The notes below the pieces were generated by a model. The model was not told the origin of the DNA. It saw nothing but the letters and a program-made list of their open reading frames with translations, and searched no databases. Below, in pieces: positions 60,453 to 64,000 of a stretch of DNA of 64,000 nucleotides; positions within the stretch are counted from its first letter, which is position 1; the number at the start of each line of letters is the position of its first letter. The stretch covers positions 496,001 to 560,000 of the forward strand of contig JADKDK010000006.1 of assembly GCA_016718385.1 (NCBI GenBank). Direction: 5' to 3'. Source of the DNA: Gammaproteobacteria bacterium (lineage in GTDB: Bacteria > Pseudomonadota > Gammaproteobacteria > Pseudomonadales > UBA5518). Made by a program: the position numbers and the translations under genes.

Positions 60453-62943
60453 TCAGCGCCCGCCGCCGAACCAGCGCTTCCACCACGTCTCGCGCGCTTT
60501 CTCTTCCTGCTGCTGCCGCGGTTGCTGCGGCGGCGCGGCGCCGGGCGCTGGGGCGGCGGCAGGCGCCTCGGCCGGCTTGCCGCCGGACCAGGGCCAGCGT
60601 GAGCCGGTGCAGGCGGCGTCGTAGTCCGGCTCGGTGCCGTTCAGGAACGGCATCAGGCGCGCGTCCGGGCAGCCCTCGCCGCTCAGCCCGCCGCCCGCCT
60701 CGTCGACCCAGGTCTCGGTCACCCCGCCCGGTGCGCGCGCGCGGCGCGGCTCGCGGCTCACCGCCGCCATCAGCCCGGTCCACGCGGGCAGCGCCCCGGT
60801 GGCGCCGGTGAGCGCCGTGACGCCGTTGTCGTCGCGCCCGATCCACACCACCGCGAGCAGGTCGCCGGAATAACCCGCGAACCAGCTGTCGCGCTGGTCG
60901 TCGGTGGTGCCGGTCTTGCCGGCCACCACCAGCCCCGACGGCAGGCGGTTGTAGGCCGCCCGCGCGGTGCCCGAGCGCACCACTTCCTTCAACGCGTATT
61001 CGAGCAGGTACACCGCCGACTGGCGCACCTTCTGCTCCACCGCCACAGGATAGCGCGTCAAAGGCTCACCCGAGGCGTCCATCACCTCGCGGATAGCGCT
61101 CAGCGGCGAACTGAAGCCGCCCGAGGCGATGGTCTGGTACATCCCGGCGACCTCGATCGGGCTGAGCGCCACGGCGCCGAGCGCGACCGAGGGCAGCGGC
61201 GGCACCTCGCGCTCGACGCCGAGGCGGTGGATCGTGTCGACCACGCGCTCGATGCCGAGCTCCAGCCCGAGCCGCGCCGTGGACTGGTTGTACGACTGCG
61301 CCAGCGCGCGGTGCAGCCGCACCATGCCGTGGTCCTCGCGATCGTAGTTGCGCGGACGCCACACCTGGCCGTTGGCGCCCTTGTAGGCCACCGGCCCGTC
61401 GTCGAGCGGCGTGAGCAGCGTGTAGCGACCGTCCTCCAGCGCGGTGAGGTAGACCGCCGGCTTCATCAGCGAGCCCACCGGGCGCTGGGCGTCGAGCGCG
61501 CGGTTGAAGCCGGCCACGCGCGAGTTGCGCCCGCCCACCACCGCCAGCACCTCGCCGCTGTCGACTCGGGTCACGATCACGGCGCCTTCCAGCCCCTGTT
61601 GCGGCTTGCCGCGCGCCCTGGCGTCGTTCTCGATCTTCGCCAGCGTCTCCTGCAGCGAGGTCTCCGCCGCGCGCTGTACCGCCGGGTCGAGGCCGGTGAA
61701 GATCTGCAGGCCTTCGGAGCTGAGGACCTCCTCGCTGTAGTCGCGGCGCAGCTGGCGCCGCACCAGGTCGAGGTAGGCCGGATAGAACTTCGAGCGCGCC
61801 TGGTCGCGATCGCCCACACCGAGCGGCATCGCGGCGATCTTCGCCGCCTCCGCGGTGCCGATGACCTGCTGGTCGACCATCAGCGCGAGCACCGTGTCGC
61901 GCCGCTCGCGCGCGCGCTCGGGATGGCGCCACGGATCGTAGTACGAGGGGCCGCGCACCATGCCGACCAGCAGCGCGATCTGCGGCGTGTCGAGCTCGTT
62001 GATCGGCCGGTTGAAGTAGTAGTGGCTCGCGAGCCCGAAGCCGTGGATGGCGCGGTGTCCGTCCTGCCCGAGGTAGATCTCGTTCAGGTAGGCCTCGAGG
62101 ATCTCCTCCTTGCTGTAGCGCAGTTCCATCACCACCGCCATCGCGAGCTCCATGAGCTTGCGCGTGATGGTGCGCTCGCGGGTCAGGAAGAAATTCTTGA
62201 CCAGCTGCTGCGTCAGCGTGCTGCCGCCCTGCTCGAGCGCGCCGCTGCTCACGTTGACCCACATCGCGCGCGCGATGCCCTTCAGCGAGACGCCGTGGTG
62301 CGAGTCGAAGTTCTGGTCCTCGACCGCCATCAGCGTGCGGATCAGCAGCGGCGGCACGTCGCTCACCCGCACCAGGATGCGGTCCTCGTTGTGCGCCGGG
62401 TAGATCCCGCCGATGTGCACCGGCTCCAGCCGCGCCAGCGCGACCTCGGTGCCCTGCTCGTCGCGGACCGCGCGCACCGAGTTGCCGGCGAACTCCACGC
62501 GCAGGCGCCGCGCGGGCTCCTCGCCGTCCCAGAAGCGGAAGCCGCGCGTCGCGATCGACACCGTGCTGCCCGAGACGGTGTAGGTGCCGGCGGCCGTCCG
62601 CGCCGCCGGCGGCACGGTATCCCAGCGTCTCGAGCTCGGCGCCGAGCTCGCGCGGCCCCACCGGGGCGCCGGCGTAGAGCTCGAGCGGGCGCCCGTAGAC
62701 CATCGCCGGCACCGCCCACTTCTTGCCCGAGAACTCGCGCTGGATGTAGGCGTCCAGGTACATGAACAGGAGCGCGCCCACCACGACGCCCGCGGCCGCG
62801 ACGCGCAGCAGCACGACGGGCCAGCGTCGCGGCCGGACCGGGGCGGGTTTGCGCGGTGGCTTGCGGTCGGATCTGCGCGGCGGTTTTCGCTCGGGCTGGT
62901 GGACTACGCCGCGTTGCGGGCTGCGGTCGGATACGGAAGGCAT
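60453..62943 (-). CDS. mrcB: Penicillin-binding protein 1b, frameshifted near the N-terminus
   Basis: Starts at ATG 62943 (MPSVSDRSPQ) with a basic Pro/Arg cytoplasmic tail and a membrane helix (VVLLRVAAAGVVVGALLFMYL). The UB2H-like region is split: after ETLGYRAA the family sequence continues as GTYTVSGSTVSIATRGFRFW in another frame, the shift being near 62600-62620 in a GCC/GGC-rich run. The glycosyltransferase has VEDQNFDSHHG and GGSTLTQQLVKNFFLTRERT; the transpeptidase has PVGSLMKPAVYL, SYNQST and AGKTGTTDD. The main bifunctional wall synthase; one base error most likely explains the break. Confidence 0.88.
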
Positions 62944-62999
62944 GGGGCGCAAGTGTACGGAGAAGCCCCATACCCTACAAACAAATGCAGGTTTTCACA

Positions 63000-63028
63000 T
63001 TGAGCCGCGCCCGCGCGCTGCGGATAAT
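63000..63028 (+). promoter_or_regulatory. Candidate sigma70 promoter for the PfkB kinase gene
   Basis: TTGAGC at 63000-63005 and GATAAT at 63023-63028 with 17 bases between, 45 bases before ATG 63074. It lies in the divergent gap to mrcB. Confidence 0.45.
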
Positions 63029-63073
63029 CGCGCGCCGGGAACTCCCCCGGTTCGCGGCACAACGGAACAGCGC

Positions 63074-64000
63074 ATGAAGAAATACAACGTCTACGGCATG
63101 GGCGCCGCACTGGTCGACACGGAGATCGAGGTCGACGACACGTTCCTCGGTTCCGCCGGCATCGACAAGGGCGTGATGACGCTGGTCGACGAGGCGCGCC
63201 AGGACCGGCTGCTCGCGATGCTCAGCACGCACCTGGTGGCGTCGCGGCGCGCGAGCGGCGGATCGGCCGCGAACTCCGTGATCGCCACGAGCTGCTTCGG
63301 CGGGCGCGCGTTCTACACCTGCAAGGTCGCCGACGACGAGAACGGGCGCTTCTACCTGGCCGACATGGCGCGCGCCGGCGTCGACTGCAACGCCTGCGCG
63401 GGACGCGAGAGCGGCGTGACCGGCAAGTGCCTGGTGATGATCACGCCGGACGCCGAGCGCACGATGAACACCTTCCTCGGCATCAGCTCCACGCTGTCGG
63501 CGGACAACCTCGACGAGGCCGCGCTCGCCGCCTCGGAGTACCTCTACGTCGAGGGCTACCTCGTCACCTCGCCGACCGGGCGCGCGGCGGCGATCGCGGC
63601 GCGCGAATTCGCCGCGCGCAACGGCGTGCGCACCGCGCTCAGCTTCTCCGATCCCGGCATCGTCGCGCACTTTCGCGACGGGCTGGCCGACATGATCGGT
63701 CCCGACGACATCGACCTGCTGTTCTGCAACCTCGCGGAGGCGCAGGAATGGACCGGCGCAGAGCGCCTGGAGGACGCGGCCGAGGGCCTGCGCCGGGTGG
63801 CGCGGTCCTTCGCGGTCACGCTGGGCGGCGAGGGAGCGCTGGTCTTCGACGGGCGTCATTACCACCGCATCGCGCCGCACCCTGTGAAGCCGATCGACAC
63901 CAACGGCGCCGGCGACATGTTCGCGGGCGCCTACATCTTCGGCATCACCAACGGCTTCGACGCGGTCGCGGCGGGACGGCTCGCGAACCGCGCCGCGGCG
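63074..64000 (+). CDS. PfkB-family (adenosine kinase-like) sugar/nucleoside kinase, 3' end cut by window
   Basis: 309 codons from ATG 63074 (MKKYNVYGMGAALVDTEIEV) and still open at the window end. GGSAANSVIATSCFGGRAFY is the PfkB substrate region and IDTNGAGDMFAGAYIFGI the anion hole with catalytic Asp. Resembles the adenosine kinase group found in proteobacteria; the substrate (adenosine, ribose or another sugar) is not certain. Divergent from mrcB. Confidence 0.88.
   Translation, partial: MKKYNVYGMGAALVDTEIEVDDTFLGSAGIDKGVMTLVDEARQDRLLAMLSTHLVASRRASGGSAANSVIATSCFGGRAFYTCKVADDENGRFYLADMARAGVDCNACAGRESGVTGKCLVMITPDAERTMNTFLGISSTLSADNLDEAALAASEYLYVEGYLVTSPTGRAAAIAAREFAARNGVRTALSFSDPGIVAHFRDGLADMIGPDDIDLLFCNLAEAQEWTGAERLEDAAEGLRRVARSFAVTLGGEGALVFDGRHYHRIAPHPVKPIDTNGAGDMFAGAYIFGITNGFDAVAAGRLANRAAA

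Overview
The window is G+C-rich (by eye about two thirds or more), densely packed chromosomal DNA from a gammaproteobacterium. The evidence is conserved gene order: miaB-phoH(ybeZ)-ybeY-corC-lnt beside leuS-lptE-holA, and nadD-rsfS-rlmH-mrdA-rodA-mltB-rlpA-dacA-dat-ybeD-lipB, with lipA, mrcB and an LpoP-like lipoprotein nearby. Large TonB-dependent receptors, an OruR/ArgR-type AraC regulator and GTAG/GTGG-type REP palindromes fit an environmental lineage related to the pseudomonad/xanthomonad/marine gammaproteobacterial groups. Genus cannot be fixed from sequence alone. No rRNA, tRNA, CRISPR array, prophage or insertion sequence was seen.

Layout. 1-4.2 kb: 3' part of metR, then a three-gene module (retropepsin-like zinc protease lipoprotein, membrane protein with an inactive transglutaminase domain and 7 TM helices, RimK-like ATP-grasp ligase). 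4.3-8.3 kb: small secreted protein, GloB-like hydrolase, TonB receptor. 8.3-24 kb: yqcC-dinG, second metallo-beta-lactamase-fold protein, acyltransferase, enoyl-CoA hydratase, an AraC regulator divergent from a diiron ferritin-like protein, an omega-amidase/aminotransferase pair, alkaline phosphatase, TIM-barrel isomerase, a second aminotransferase, a 42-base G run and a DUF1820 protein. 22.6-34.4 kb: miaB through lnt, cupin, leuS-lptE-holA, a broken GST gene, lipA. 34.5-47.7 kb: M13 peptidase, then a reverse-strand block for lipoate attachment, peptidoglycan synthesis and remodelling, ribosome maturation, NAD and proline synthesis. 47.8-54 kb: DedA protein, DsbA-like isomerase, NTF2-like protein, a TonB receptor interrupted by an in-frame TGA and followed by a bacterioferritin-like gene, OmpA lipoprotein. 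54-64 kb: Lon-N protein, MMPL/RND exporter, Nudix hydrolase, ModF-like twin ABC protein, repeat cluster, LpoP-like lipoprotein, mrcB (PBP1b), and the 5' part of a PfkB kinase.

Two patterns cut across the window. First, at least eight genes, including normally indispensable ybeY and mrcB, carry apparent single-base frameshifts, mostly in G/C-rich runs. Together with the 42-base G run this points to uncorrected sequence or assembly error more than to real decay. Second, short REP-type palindromes lie between convergent genes, and their terminal GTAG supplies the TAG stop codon of at least four genes (a variant TTAG serves a fifth and a degenerate element a sixth). That is the most distinctive feature I can see. 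The protease/7TM/ligase module at the left end is the best candidate for an incompletely characterised system.
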